Positions 45,134 through 57,575 of a stretch of 64,000 nucleotides of DNA are shown in pieces. Position numbers and translations under genes: made by a program. The stretch covers positions 1-64,000 of the forward strand of contig CAJNOI010000046.1 of assembly GCA_905250115.1 (NCBI GenBank), in the 5' to 3' direction. Numbering within the stretch: position 1 is the first letter of the stretch; each line of letters opens with the position of its first letter. This DNA comes from Adineta steineri (Eukaryota; Rotifera; Eurotatoria; Adinetida; Adinetidae). The notes under the pieces were generated by a model. It saw only the letters and a list, made by a program, of their open reading frames with translations. It had not been told where the DNA came from and made no database searches.

Positions 45134-45830
45134 TTAACTAAAATCAATTGTTAATGTATGATGAAAATCTTTGTCATAAATTCTCTTTATTTATTTATTT
45201 CTACTTATTTATTAAATAATAAAATAATTTCACAAAAACAAAAAAAAATATACAAATACATTTATTATGTTAGTCTTAATAATTATGTTTTTCATCCGTA
45301 GGTTTGCATATTATTTTTATATTTTTAAACATCAGTTTGATTTCTTTGCATATTAAATGAATCTCTTTCTAATATTATTCACAGCATGAAGGCTTCGGAC
45401 TATTACAATGGGTGAGTGTGAGTGTGAGCATGATATAAATGAGATACCTAGACCAACTCCCTTCGAAGCTCTATTCTCATATACTTACGACTATATGCTA
45501 AAAACTCCTTTTTCAAAATTTGGTGCGGTGTTTTAGATATCTATGTTGGTAAATATTCTGCACACGGCAAAAACCAAATGCTAAGGAGTAGGAAAAAAGC
45601 AACTTCATTCGCTCTTATCAACAAGTCGACAGAGAAAGAGAAATATTTCATCATTGCATGCTTTTATCAGTCGTTTGTCATGTATGCACATTCTTCTTTT
45701 CTTATCATCGTGGTTGTTTCGTGTTGTCTCTGAATTTTTACCACATATGAATAATGACTAACAAAGACGTATATAAAAACTTGTTACAATTTGATATTAG
45801 TGACATTTATTCATAAAGCAAATTCACACA
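45134..45830. other. Intergenic, promoter of AIG1 GTPase A
   Basis: A G-rich element, GGGTGAGTGTGAGTGTGAGC, lies at about 45410-45430. A TATATAAAA box at 45770-45778 lies 53-61 bases before the ATG at 45831 and is the likely core promoter. Confidence 0.55.
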
Positions 45831-48383
45831 ATGGCCACTGCAATAAGCACTCACGCGTCTATAGTCTCTAATCTTCCACAAATGACAAATGATGACGACG
45901 ACCAACATGGTCTGATCATTTTAGGCAACTCAGGAGTAGGCAAAAGTTTTCTTGGCAATATACTTCTTGGTCGTGATGCTTTTGTGCACGACTTTAGTTC
46001 AAGTTCAGTTACACACACCACTGAATTTCAAGAAATGGAACTAGGACATGATACTTTGGCCATTTTCAATATTCCTGGCCTGATCGAAGCTGAGCAAGAA
46101 CGTATCGATTTGAATAAAAAGGAAATTGACAAAGCTTTTGCACAACGACCCAATTCAATAGTTATGTTCGTATTTGGTCAACAAGGTGGTCGTATGAGAG
46201 AAGAAGATGTGGTTGCTTTCAATGCCATTAATGCAGCGTATCCATTTCGACCTGAATCACTTGTTCTCGTTGTCAATGGCTTACCAAAAGACCGGCCACC
46301 GAAGTATGAAGGCACAACTCTTGTTCTTCTTCAGCAGCTTCTGACTGGTGTGTCTGTCAACAGTCATAATTTGTGCTTCTTAGACCAAATTGACAAAAAA
46401 GACGTAAAAGAAAAACAACGTTTAAAGGAACAACTTTTACAAGTAAGATTTCAAGGTTCGATAAGAAGTTATTCTATTCTTATGGAACTCTATAACTAGT
46501 ATTTTGTTTTACCTTGGCCATCTCATATATTGTATTGAAACAGAGAGATATAATATATGTTTTGTATTTTCAGTTGAGAGATTCATTACCATTCGGTTAA
46601 GATAAGTGAGCTTCACATTTAAACTCCACGTTTGGAGCTCACTTACCCATCCATACTTTACCTAATAAAATGCAGTCCATTATAGCCCTATATAATAAAC
46701 TACCATCTAAGTCCTTGAGAATTTTATAATCATAGGTAATTAAAATCGTCAATCAAGAATACCTTTCCAATTACTTTCGGTTATTAATTACAAACCTCTA
46801 ATTACTTCCGGTAATTAATGAGATATCCCTAATTACAACCCGGAAGTAAGTGAAATACCACTGATTAACCCCTGTAATTAATGAGATACCACTAATTATA
46901 ACCCGGAAGTGACTGATTAATTAGAGGTATTTCAGTAACTTCCGGGTTATAATTAGTGGTATCGCATTAATTACAGGGCTTACTTAGAGGTATTTCAGTC
47001 ACTTCCGTGAGTAATTAGCGGTATCTCATTAATTAGGCGGTGTAATTAGAGCCATTTCGTTGACTTCCGGGTGTAATTAGTGGTGTCTCATTAGTTACCG
47101 GAAGTAATTAGAAGGATGTTTTTAATTAATGAGACTAATTACCAGTAATTATATAAATGCTAAGCGGTTAAATGATGAGTTTTGACATAAAACTAAGATA
47201 GACCGCTTTTAGTGGTAAAGTGTGGACTATAGAAAGCTTGGATTGACATTTAGCCTAATTTGGTGCTGACGCAGCGTGGAGCTCACTTAACTGGACCTTA
47301 CCATTCCTATGAGGAGCTGCTTGTCAAGTTTTAAATGCTGAAGAAGAAGAAGTCTCTTGCCTTTCGGCTACTTTTAGGAATCAGGTGCTGTCTGAGAACA
47401 GTTTCAGAAACCCGTTGTTTTTCCACAACTATTGCTAGCTGTAGCTCTTGACAGAAGGTCGATCTGACGCAGAGCTCTTCGTCTTCAATTACTTAAGCTC
47501 CTTATGCACATTGACTAAATGCATAGTAACTAGGAGAGCTGTATCGCATGTCGTGATATAATCATCATGCTACTGGATGGGTGATTCGAGACAGACAACC
47601 GTCAGTAGCTTGTTCAGGGTTATTCCATAGTTGATGATACCGAGGTTTGCACACAGTATAACCTGTGAATACGTGTCGAACAACGAACCCACTCGGCCAT
47701 GGCGGCCAAATTTCGAACGCTGACTAGCTCAGTAGAGATCAGTTGGTTGTTTTCCAAAATAACATATTATGTTAATGTTCGTTTTATTTCAAATTAAGGT
47801 AATAGTGGAGTTCCGACCAACAATACACAAAAAAAAGCAAGAGATCGTAACACTCAAAGACGAACTGAATGCGGGTAAGGTTATAATAAAAGAGCAACAG
47901 AAAACATTTGAAGTAGATCGAGAAAAATACATGAAACAAATCGAAGAGAGTCAACGTGTGCTCAATGAAACAATTGCTAATCATCGCAGTGAAACCGAAT
48001 CCTTACAACGAGCAATGCAGAAACAAGAAGAATTGTATGCTGAACAACAGCGTCGTTTCGAAGAAGAAAGTCGGCAGCATCAAAGTCAAGTACAAGATTT
48101 GCGTCGTCAAGCCGAAGAAGCTCAACGTAATTATGAAAAGCTTTCTCGCGACCATGAAGCCACACAGGAGCGAATTCGTGCTGCAGAAGCAGCAAATCAG
48201 CAGCTCCAGAGCGCATATCAGGAATTACGTAACCGAGAACCACCCGCACCACCTCGTCAGAAAAAGAAAAGTTTTTTGCAAAAAGTTGTCGAGATTGCGG
48301 TACCGCTGCTCCCAGTGGTGAATATGATACCTGGTGTATTTTCAATGGGAAATGAAATAAAAGATCATGAAGCCAGCTCATGA
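45831..48383 (+). CDS. AIG1/GIMAP-type GTPase with coiled-coil tail, copy A
   Basis: Exons 45831-46442 and 47799-48383 join in phase 0 to 398 residues. The N-terminal AIG1-like G domain has P-loop GNSGVGKS (32-39), SSSSVT as switch-I-like G2, FNIPGL in place of the usual DTPG (G3), and VVNGLPK at the position of G4, where the NKxD specificity motif is degenerate. After residue ~205 comes a long coiled coil (VTLKDELNAGKVIIKEQQ, ESLQRAMQKQEELYAEQQ, RIRAAEAANQQLQSAYQEL), a proline/lysine hinge (PPAPPRQKKK) and a hydrophobic segment VVEIAVPLLPVVNMIPGVF that could touch membrane. GIMAP proteins form membrane scaffolds in immune cells and organelle dynamics. The intron is 1356 bp and contains an inverted-repeat element. 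Tandem with copy B. Confidence 0.8.
46598..47300. mobile_element. Inverted-repeat element inside the intron of GTPase A
   Basis: Outer ends carry opposed TTAAGATAAGTGAGCTTCAC (about 46598) and GTGGAGCTCACTTAAC (about 47276). The core 46735-47155 is a large palindrome centred near 46920, built from short alternating phrases (ACTTCCGGGTTATAATTAG, GGTATCTCATTAATTA, ACTTCCGG...AATTA) in both orientations. No ORF. It resembles a foldback-type MITE that grew by internal duplication. Confidence 0.65.
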
Positions 48384-49284
48384 TCTTCCTTTCTAAGACT
48401 ATCATTGTATCGCTGAAGATGAAACGAAATGTGTTTTTATTTTGTATTTCCTATCATTTAATAAATAAATTTCATATAATTGCACATTGCAAAGAGTTTG
48501 ACATACATATTACTAACTGACAATAAGTGAATAAGTATTCAGGTTGGAAGAAATGCATCCAAACTTGCTCTACGTATTTATGATAAATACATTTGCACGA
48601 TCTTTTTTATTTTTCATATAAATAGATAGAACAGATACACGAAATTGTTAGAAAAAACAGATGGTATTCAAGTAGATTAATAGTTTACGGGAGAATAATT
48701 CGCATTTACTAAGGTTTACTGTTATATTTTTAACATTCGAGAGTTAACTATCTTTTGTGGTTGAAAGATTTTCTTTTTTGAAAGTATCCCAAAAAGATTC
48801 TATAATTCAGTTTAATAAAGATAAACCTTGTCGCGAATAAAATTGTATTTTTATAGAAGACCTACGTTTACTGAGTAAAAGTTTGTATAAAAAGTTTTCT
48901 TATTGCTTCTTAAACTCTTGTTCTCATGTGTTTACACCTGTATGATAAAATGAAGGTTTTTATGAAATATTGCATACTGTGAGAGGACTGTCTATATGTT
49001 GGTAAAAATTCGTCATATAACAGGGATAAAAGGTAATAAGAGAGTAAGCTTTAACAAAACTCATTGTTATCAACTGTGAGAAGTGGAAAGAAAAACTTCC
49101 AACCGCACTTTTTTTATCAACAACATATAATGTAAGCATATTCTTCGTTATTCTTATCAACATAGTCTCATTCGTGTTGTTATTGGATTTTACCAGCTAC
49201 GAAACAAAGACAACAAACATATCTATAAAATCTCACTTTACTTCTCTTTACTATTCATTTGTGTTCGAACATTAAAAAACTAAG
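48384..49284. other. Intergenic, promoter of AIG1 GTPase B
   Basis: No gene seen. A CTATAAAA at 49223-49230 lies about 55 bases before the ATG at 49285, the same spacing as in copy A. Short shared upstream blocks (ATATTCTTC..TTATCA, GTGTTGTTATTGGATTTTACCA versus GTGTTGTCTCTGAATTTTTACCA) show the promoter was duplicated with the gene. Confidence 0.55.
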
Positions 49285-52088
49285 ATGAATGTTACAACAA
49301 GAGACGTTGAATCTATAGTCATGGATCACGGAAAAATAACAGATAAAAATGATATGGTTACGATCGAACAATGTGGACTCATAATTCTCGGCAACTCAGG
49401 CGTCGGCAAGAGTTTTCTAGCCAATGTATTCGTTGGTCGCGAAGCATTCGCTCATAAGTTTAGTTCCAGTTCAGTTACTCGCGCTACTGAATTCGAAGAA
49501 ATTGAACTTGGTGATTTGCCCTTCACCGTTTTCAATATTCCAGGTTTGATCGAAGCTGAACAAGAACGTATCGACTTAAATAAGAGAGAAATTGATAAAG
49601 CTTTTTCACTACGACCTAATTCGATAGTGATGTTCGTATTTGGTCACCAAGGTGGAAGAATATGTGAAGAAGATGTTGTAGCTTTTAATGCCATCAATGC
49701 AGCTTATCGATTTCAACCTGAATCCCTGGTACTCGTTGTGAATGGTTTACCCAAAAGGAGACCAAGCAATTATGAAGGCTCAACACTTGTTCTTCTTCAA
49801 AACCTTTTGCAAGGTACCAGTGTTAATAACAACAATGTCTGCTTTCTGGACCTCATCAACGTCAATGATTTAAATGAACGACAACATCTCAAAGAAAAAT
49901 TGTTACAAGTGAGTACCACAGTTTTCGATCATTACTGCATTCTTGATAGAAGCTGCTACTTCTGCAGTGACTGCTGAAGCGAGAGATACTATGCAAGGAG
50001 CTTTGAGAAATTCAAAACAATTAATGACTTTCATGACTTTTCCATTTAAACACGGCAAAAATAAAAGGACGAATGCGCCTTAGTAGTCGGTTCGGCCCCT
50101 TAAACTTTCTGACATCTAATTAGACCGAGTTTTATACGAGATGCAAGCACGTAATCCGGTCAACATTTTGGCAATACAATTTGCGACGCTCTAATCAATA
50201 CTCGACAGAGTAGGATCAACAGGAAGTTGGACCAAAAAGCGCCTAAAACTCAATGTATTTCGTAGATCGTATGTGCGCTAACACAGAAAACACGTAGAGG
50301 CTCGCTTATAGTGCGTTCGATAGCTCTCGGACTGGGCTACATTTTTCTACATAAGCCATGTTTCTAAAGCACTCTTTTATTTTCTGCGAATACCAACATT
50401 ACCTACGCACGAAAATATCATGATCGTATATGCGTTTGTGGTAATCTTTTCATCTGATCTTGATAAAGATCAATGCTTTTTGACTAGCTTCCATTATACT
50501 TCAGCTAACGGTCTTTCTAAGAGCTACAAGACCCCGCTATTATCGGATCAAAATAACAATAGTCGCTAAACAAAAATAAGCACATATCTAAGGTAGAATG
50601 CTAAAAATAGCCATTTAATGTCATATTTTGATAAAATTGGTTCAAAATCAAATATGATAGCTAGATCTGATATCGGATTTGTATCACCATCGAAACTGAG
50701 TCGAAAAGACTAAATCTGAGTTTCTCCGATGGTCTTATGGATACGATTTCAGGACTTGTTCTAGGTTATAACATCAGATTTTAAGTCGTATCTTGTACTT
50801 TCCCTATGCTGAGGCACACGCACTCAACGAAAGTGTTCTACAATTCCAAATATACAGTTCTGTAGAGTTTTTCAGGAGCTAGAACATGAGATATTCAGCT
50901 TTTGATTTTGGTCGGAATCAGTGCTCTATATGAGTCATTATATCCGACATTGTCTGCAACACCGAAATATTTGAAAAGTCGCCTTTTGATATCTTTGCAC
51001 TATGACACCGAGTTAGTCTGAAACTTTCAGTATGAACAATTTTCAATGGGGTTCCGATGGGAAACCTGAACAATTTGGAAAAACGTAATAAAACTTGATG
51101 ATTTTGCATAACATTAAAAGAAAACTAAAGAGCACTTTAAAAATGTCCAATATGCGTTTTAGTCATTTGAAGACTGTAGCCGGTATCGGGTTGTCCATTC
51201 CGTACAAGCTTCGTTGAAAGATAATATCATGTGACTGAATGGAGGAAACAGCAGTATTAAGCATCACTATATGCGTTGTTCGTGATGTGAGTATCAGCGT
51301 TGCTCTGTTATCTACACCCACAACAACTCCACTTCATTCGGGCGGTTATTAGAATTGATATACTTCAATTTCATTCAGTACAACGGACGTTTTAATGGAA
51401 TATTTTCATTGTATAAATCCTTGAGTGCTCTGTAGGACCGATTTTAGGAATTTGAAATTTGTATTGTGTTGTGGCTTCGGAGAAAACTTATAATTTACTG
51501 ATCAGCGTCGAAACTGATAGGGTTCAATAGATTGAAAATTTTGTTGTATTCTTTAATGGTATGTAGTTATCACAAAGTGTGTTTTTTTCGCTATTTTAGG
51601 TGTTCGTAGAATGTATGCCATCAGAACATCATAAGGAACAAGAAATCGAAACACTTGTTGATCAGCTTAAACAGGGAACGCAGCGAATTAAAGAATTGCA
51701 AGCTCAAATTGAGGCTGAACAAGATAAGTACAAGAAAGAAATTGAAGAAGGTCAACGAGTATTCAACCAAACGATGACTAATCACCAGACTGAAATTGAA
51801 TCTTTACAACGCTCAATACAAAAACAAGATCAGCTGTATGCGGAACAACAATGCCGCTACCAAGAAGAGAACAAAAGATATCAACTCGAGTTACAAGACC
51901 TACGTAGAAAAGCTGAAGAAGCTCAGCGTTACTATGAGAAGCTTCGTCAGGAACAAGAAATTAAACAAGAGCAACTTCGAGCTGCTGAAGCAGCTAGACA
52001 GCACGCCCACGCCATGTACCAAGCATTACTTGCACAGGCGGCACCTTCACCACCTGCTCGAAGAAAAAAGAAGCATTGGTGGAAATAA
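49285..52088 (+). CDS. AIG1/GIMAP-type GTPase with coiled-coil tail, copy B
   Basis: Exons 49285-49908 and 51600-52088 join in phase 0 to 370 residues. Same plan as copy A: P-loop GNSGVGKS (36-43), SSSSVTRATEF, FNIPGLIEAEQERIDLN, VVNGLP, then a coiled coil (VDQLKQGTQRIKELQAQ, ESLQRSIQKQDQLYAEQQ, QLRAAEAARQHAHAMYQ) ending PPARRKKKHWWK. It lacks the hydrophobic C-terminal segment of copy A, ending instead in a Lys/Trp tip. The two genes keep the intron at the same codon (LLQ|V), so the pair arose by tandem duplication. The 1691-bp intron is filled with different DNA from that of copy A. Confidence 0.8.
49909..51599 (+). other. Intron of GTPase B, probable inserted non-coding DNA
   Basis: Composition is richer in GC and less homopolymeric than other introns and intergenic DNA here (for example 50060-50360 and 51180-51340). 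No ORF above ~60 codons has protein character and no clear terminal repeats are seen. Likely an old transposon insertion or relic. Confidence 0.4.
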
Positions 52089-53698
52089 TACTTCTGAAGT
52101 TTTCTGTAACGTTTTTCAAGTGGGAGTAACTTAGATGCATATTTCGTATACTATCACAGTACTATATAAATTCCTTCACTACCATTTTTGATTAAAAGGA
52201 GACTATAGAAAAAGCTTTCAACACAATCCCTTCAGGATTAAAATTTGAAATTAGATGTAGCTTCTTTAGTCGTACATGAATACTTTCTGTATATTATTCA
52301 TCATCTCTAACAAGGTTCAACAAGCAGCATGCCGAAATCTCTATCACGACCTGTAACAAGAATCTGCATATTGAACTAGAGGGGGAGATAAAGGTCTCGT
52401 TTTCACGTCTAACTTTTATAATCCAAAAACCATTTACAGTCCGAAATGATGAGGTATAAAATCTGAAAAGATCTAAACTAGTACTTCGACATATCTGTCA
52501 CAATCCGTGACGGGTGTCGGTACAGGTTTAAACAAAAGCGTAGAAACTTGTACACCTACANNNNNNNNNNNNNNNNNNNNNNNNNNNNNNNNNNNNNNNN
52601 NNNNNNNNNNNNNNNNNNNNNNNNNNNNNNNNNNNNNNNNNNNNNNNNNNNNNNNNNNNNACTTTTGGAAGAATTTTAAAAGATATTTCTAATTCATTCA
52701 ATATGTAAATTTTACTACTATTTTGAATTTAAAGAATATTTGATTTATTTTTATCAATATGCGTACCTTGAAGAAAACTTTCAAAACGAAATACGATGCC
52801 TCTCTATTGTATGTAGCATTTTTAACGAACCAATTGTAGTTCCCTACTAATAATTATCAATACACTTTGTTATCAGATACTTTTTTATATAAAATATAAA
52901 TATTTATTGTTTTACGAGAAGGTTTTTAAGTGAAACAAATACAATTTTACTTTCTTTATCATTAAAATATCGTTTTGAATTATTATTCTTAATTTATTTC
53001 AATCAAGTTATTTCTTGAAATTCAAATATTCTCATTGTACTGTAAATAAATGACCCAATATTTTTATCACCAACAAGTGAATGTCGATAGTTCATATATT
53101 CTTTTGAAGTAATCATAAATGACTTTATCGAAGAACAATAATCTTTCACAAGTTATAAAAATAAATTTTTTTGTATTTATGAGTGAAATTTTTAAGATAC
53201 ATTGAATAACATATTATGCATTTGTAGTGTAAACATAACTCCAAATAGTATTGTTATGAAGAATGAATAGATTATTTGCTTTTTTTATAACTCATAAAAA
53301 ATGATTGAAGTTATTCGTAAGTACTTTGAATAGATCTATAATAATATTTCTTTTATAAATACGAATTAAAATGAGATAAAAATAACGTTTTATGAAATCG
53401 AAAACATATGACCTTTTATTAGTGTCAGTAGATTAATTCTACTAATGATTATGAAGATAGAGTTTCCAATTTTGTAAACATTTATCTACGTTGACAAAAT
53501 ACATGCGAACACCTGCTGTTATAAGAAAGAAAGAATAATTATCATATGATACAATACAAACTAAATTTTCAGAATATCGCTTATATCAGTATGGCAAATG
53601 ATTCTTAACATTCTGTTGTTATCGTAGAATTTTGAGCTTATTTCAAAAACGATCAATTATATTAATCGAATCTAATATAAAAGTATAGAAAAGAATTT
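52089..53698. other. Intergenic, includes assembly gap
   Basis: 3' flank of GTPase B, then an AT-rich tract to the GST gene. Just left of the gap, 52510-52560 reads like a half of the G-rich/C-rich hairpin family (ACGGGTGTCGGTACAGG ... CTTGTACACCTACA). No gene seen. Confidence 0.45.
52561..52660. other. Assembly gap of exactly 100 N
   Basis: One hundred consecutive N, a common placeholder for a gap of unknown length. The 61-codon frame that runs through it is meaningless. Confidence 0.98.
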
Positions 53699-54475
53699 TT
53701 AATGAGAATTTTGAAAAATTTTCAATGCATGTCCATCATAAGCTTTAGATAATTTATCAATCCAAATTGATAGTTCTTCTCCTTGATCTTCCCAAATTTG
53801 TTTTGCTAATTGTGAATCAAGCATTCGACAATATGCATAACGACCAAATATAACATAATCAACTAGTCCTGGATGTTTACCTTGAAAATATTCATTTGGA
53901 CGTTCTTGTAATATTTGTACTAAAGGTTGAATATTCATTTTAGCACGACGTATAAGGTCTTGACGATCGAGTGACATTAATTTTTGATAACCTTGTGGGC
54001 CATGTCTAGCATCAGATCGAAAATAATTACTTAACTTTTCATCAGATATTAATTGATCAAGTTGAGGAAAAAAAAGATCAAACCAAACAGCCCATTCAGG
54101 TTTTGATGCACCAAGACCTAAATCAATCATACGTGCATAATTTTTTCCCATTGTTATATGTCCTAGATGTGATTTATTTGTTGATTGACCATCACCTGTA
54201 AATAATGATGGTTGATCTGGATATGTATTTTCTAACCATTCAGCAATATGAAATGAATCATAAATAAATTGTCCATCAGGTAATTCAATTGCTGGTACAT
54301 ATATATCAGGTTTATTTGAACGATTCGCTAAATCACCTCGAACATCTAAGAGAGTAACGGGAATTGTTTCAAATTGAACACCTTTATGAAGAAGACACAT
54401 TCGAGTTTTCCATGTATTCGGTGAAAAAAAACATTTAGAATTTAATGATGAAACTAATTCATAAAATTTTATCAT
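53699..54475 (-). CDS. Glutathione S-transferase-like protein, intronless
   Basis: A 258-residue single-exon protein. The start is the first ATG (54475); the frame is open upstream but only with non-ATG codons. The N-terminal thioredoxin-like domain has FYELVSS, the FSPNTWKTRMCLLHKG helix, the cis-Pro strand VPAIELPDG and YDSFHIAEWLENTYPD, typical of the GST glutathione-binding fold. The C-terminal helical domain includes FRSDARHGPQGY and the LVDYVIFGRYAYCRMLD helix. The S-P-x-T-W-K context resembles fungal and bacterial GSTs related to etherase-type enzymes more than animal classes. Reaction: probably conjugation or reduction with glutathione; substrate unknown. Absence of introns in an intron-dense window and the non-animal flavour make it a horizontal-transfer candidate. 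Confidence 0.85.
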   Translation of the reverse strand: MIKFYELVSSLNSKCFFSPNTWKTRMCLLHKGVQFETIPVTLLDVRGDLANRSNKPDIYVPAIELPDGQFIYDSFHIAEWLENTYPDQPSLFTGDGQSTNKSHLGHITMGKNYARMIDLGLGASKPEWAVWFDLFFPQLDQLISDEKLSNYFRSDARHGPQGYQKLMSLDRQDLIRRAKMNIQPLVQILQERPNEYFQGKHPGLVDYVIFGRYAYCRMLDSQLAKQIWEDQGEELSIWIDKLSKAYDGHALKIFQNSH

Positions 54476-57400
54476 CTTTATACTAACAAATATTCTTCTG
54501 GACAAATTTTGTCTTTTCTTTTGGTTTATTTAAAAATAATCATGCAATATATTTGATAACGTGTTAAGATATATATAAGTCCAATGAATTAAATAAAACT
54601 ATTATAGAGGCACAAAGAATCACACAATGATTTATTAAATTTAAATTGTAAAGAAAATACAGATTGTTTGAATCTTATTATTTAATTCTTGTTAGACTGA
54701 TTTTTAGACAAAACTATGAACATAAACAGAATTTTCTATATTAATACATTAGAATATTATCTTTTGTTTTTTTTTGTTCCTTTTCAAATTATTAAATCTA
54801 GTAATTAAATTTTATCTTAGAATTCAATAACAAATCTAATATTTGACCAATAGGAAATCTTATTATTTATCGGATGAATAGGCATCATATTAATGGTAGT
54901 TGAGTCAGAATTATTAATTCCATTATCTTGAATTCGATAAGATGTATTCACTGGATGTTAAACGACGACGTAATATATCAATATATCAAGAAATTTATTT
55001 CATGAACTTCCACTCTAACGAGAAAATATTTAGAACTATCTGATTGTGAATGAACTGAGGTTTACATCATGAGTTTCTTCAGGCATCAATAAGATGTTAT
55101 GAGTCCTGATACATGAGTGCATTTTTAATTAAATTTAAAGCTTGAATATGAATTAAGAAATGAATAATATTTATTGGCGTTTTTCACTGAATTCAATAAT
55201 TTATACATTTCCTTTTCTTCCTTATCAGTGAACTTTTTTCACAAAGAGGAAATGTTTAATTTAAAATTAGATACATCAAGGTAAAAGAAAATTGTTTCTT
55301 TTATAATCTGTTAGACATCCGATAAAGTTTATCTTAAGTTCTTTAACTATTATTTTTTGAATCTAAATTAAGTCGCATATTGAACATAATTCTTTCTTTC
55401 GCACTGACATCTAAGGGTGCAACTCTTTAAATAATCCTTTTCTTTGACTTATTCAACGATAAACACGTATCCTTTTGTTTTATATTCAGATAAATGCGGC
55501 GAACCAAGAAAAAAGAACAGATAATTTGCTGTTATATATATATCATAATAAAAAATAAATGAATGCCTCAAGAATTTTAATAATAAAAGACTTTTTTTTT
55601 AGCATGTTATCAGAACATTAGGTTTCTTTTCATATAATTTCATAAATGTTTAGTCTATTATAGATTGTTGATAAATGAAAGTAAAAATTTTGATAGAGAA
55701 TATGTGTGATCTTAATCTTTTGTATGCAGCTATAATTATTGCCCCGAACAGTAATTAAATCTAACGACTAGAAATATTCATGTCTATATTTATTTTTACT
55801 TCTTTTTTCTTATAGGTAGATAATATAATATAAAGTACTTAATAAAACTGAATTTATAAATAAACTAACTTTATCTTTAATATATTCTTAGCTTGAATAT
55901 TTCATCATATTAATTTCATGTGTCTAGATACTCCATTGTGAACTTTTATTGAATATCTACCGATTATAAACTATCTAACCTTATGTATACTTTAGAATTT
56001 ATTTTTAGTTTTTTCTATTTTTATTCATTAGTTAAAATTCGACCTACTGAATATCTTTTTTCTAGTATATAATTTTATTAAGATTATGTTCAATTATTTA
56101 TTACTAGACATAACAACGGGGTGAAAAGAATTGAAGAGAAAGAACAGAAGAAAAATAGAAAGAAAAAAACGTGTTTCTTCACTAAATATGTAAGAGAAAA
56201 GTACCGAGAGGAAAAACAGTGTGGACTTTTGATCTTTGTAAATAACATTACGATGTTATATAACTAAATAGGGCAATCTTCGAACATTTGTTGTCTGATA
56301 GTGTCGAATATATCTTTCCAATCAATGATAAGAATTTTTATTTATTAAAACAATTTGTTTTGAATTAAGTATGTATTAATATATATATTATTTTGTATCA
56401 TCTATTTTTAAAATTTTTCTTAAGAAAAGATGAAATGTGTTTTATCCTTTTCAGTAAAAACAAATTTTCTGCATCGTTGTCTCCAAGCGCTCAATGTTTT
56501 ATAACTAGAGAATTAAATCATAGGCATTTATCTATAATATATTTTAGCTAAATAAATCAATGATAGTAAGATATACAGTGAGTGAAATTTCAATAGTATC
56601 ATCAAGTATAACTTAGGCGTAGATTAGCACGTAGTCTATGAAATGTGTTCATGTTTTTTTCTGATACTTGAGAATAATCTCATTATTGAAGGACAAAAAA
56701 AATATCACACGTTTTAAGTCAGTTTTTTTTCTTGTTAATACTTAAAATCTTTGAATATAATGCATTACAAGATAGAAATATATTGTAGAAGTTTGAAAGT
56801 AAGTGACATTAATATAAGTAATTTAATAAACAAAAAGCCAGATATGTCCTTAGATTTTTATCTAGAAAATAAACAGATCCTCTTTAATTTGTCAATGATT
56901 ATGATGTTTTTATTGAGGTTTAATATGACATTTTGATACCATAATTTCAAAGAATAATAATTTAATAGACTGTCAGCATTAATTCATTATGACCTTTTGT
57001 AAAATTTTTGTTCTGTAATTGAAAAATAAAAATAAGATTTAATCCTATTTAATAATGAAAAGGATTCTTTTAATCTTATAAAACAGAAGAATAACAAAGT
57101 ATTAAAGACAAAATGCACTGTAGATAGAGTTTTTTTAGCTTCATTATCTATAACGAGAGAAGTAATAGAAATAATGTATAAAATAATTTCATGGAAAAAA
57201 TGAGCCATCAAAAGAAAGGAACAAGAATAAAAGGTAAATAATTCTTCAGACAGATTTTCTTCATGGTTTATTTAATTATAGTACTAGTTTTACTGTATGA
57301 TCTTGGGGTAGATTACCTTACAAGTATTATAAGAAATACTTCATCAAAGAAAAACATAAAAATATCTAGTTTATTAAGTACTCTTCGTCTCACGCGTATG

Positions 57401-57575
57401 TCAATTCATAAATAAAACATTTATAGATAATTTACTTGTTAATACTTCAATAGAATTTCTAAATTTTATATTCTAGTTCTCTATTATAGATATTTTTTTA
57501 TTTCCATAATACTCTAATCTATATGTAATTTCTTTCACTAAACAGTCTTCTTCATCTGATCTTATCACTGAAAAA
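54476..57575. other. Intergenic, AT-rich
   Basis: Three kilobases without a supported ORF, very AT-rich, with homopolymer tracts. ORFs at 56751 and 56987 show no protein character. It must include the promoters of the GST (minus) and nuclear receptor (plus). Confidence 0.5.

Noticed and set aside
47977..48405. 142-codon minus-strand ORF opposite the coiled-coil exon of GTPase A
   Set aside because: Antisense shadow of a Gln/Glu-rich coiled coil.
52507..52692. 61-codon ORF through the N run
   Set aside because: Made of unknown residues across an assembly gap.
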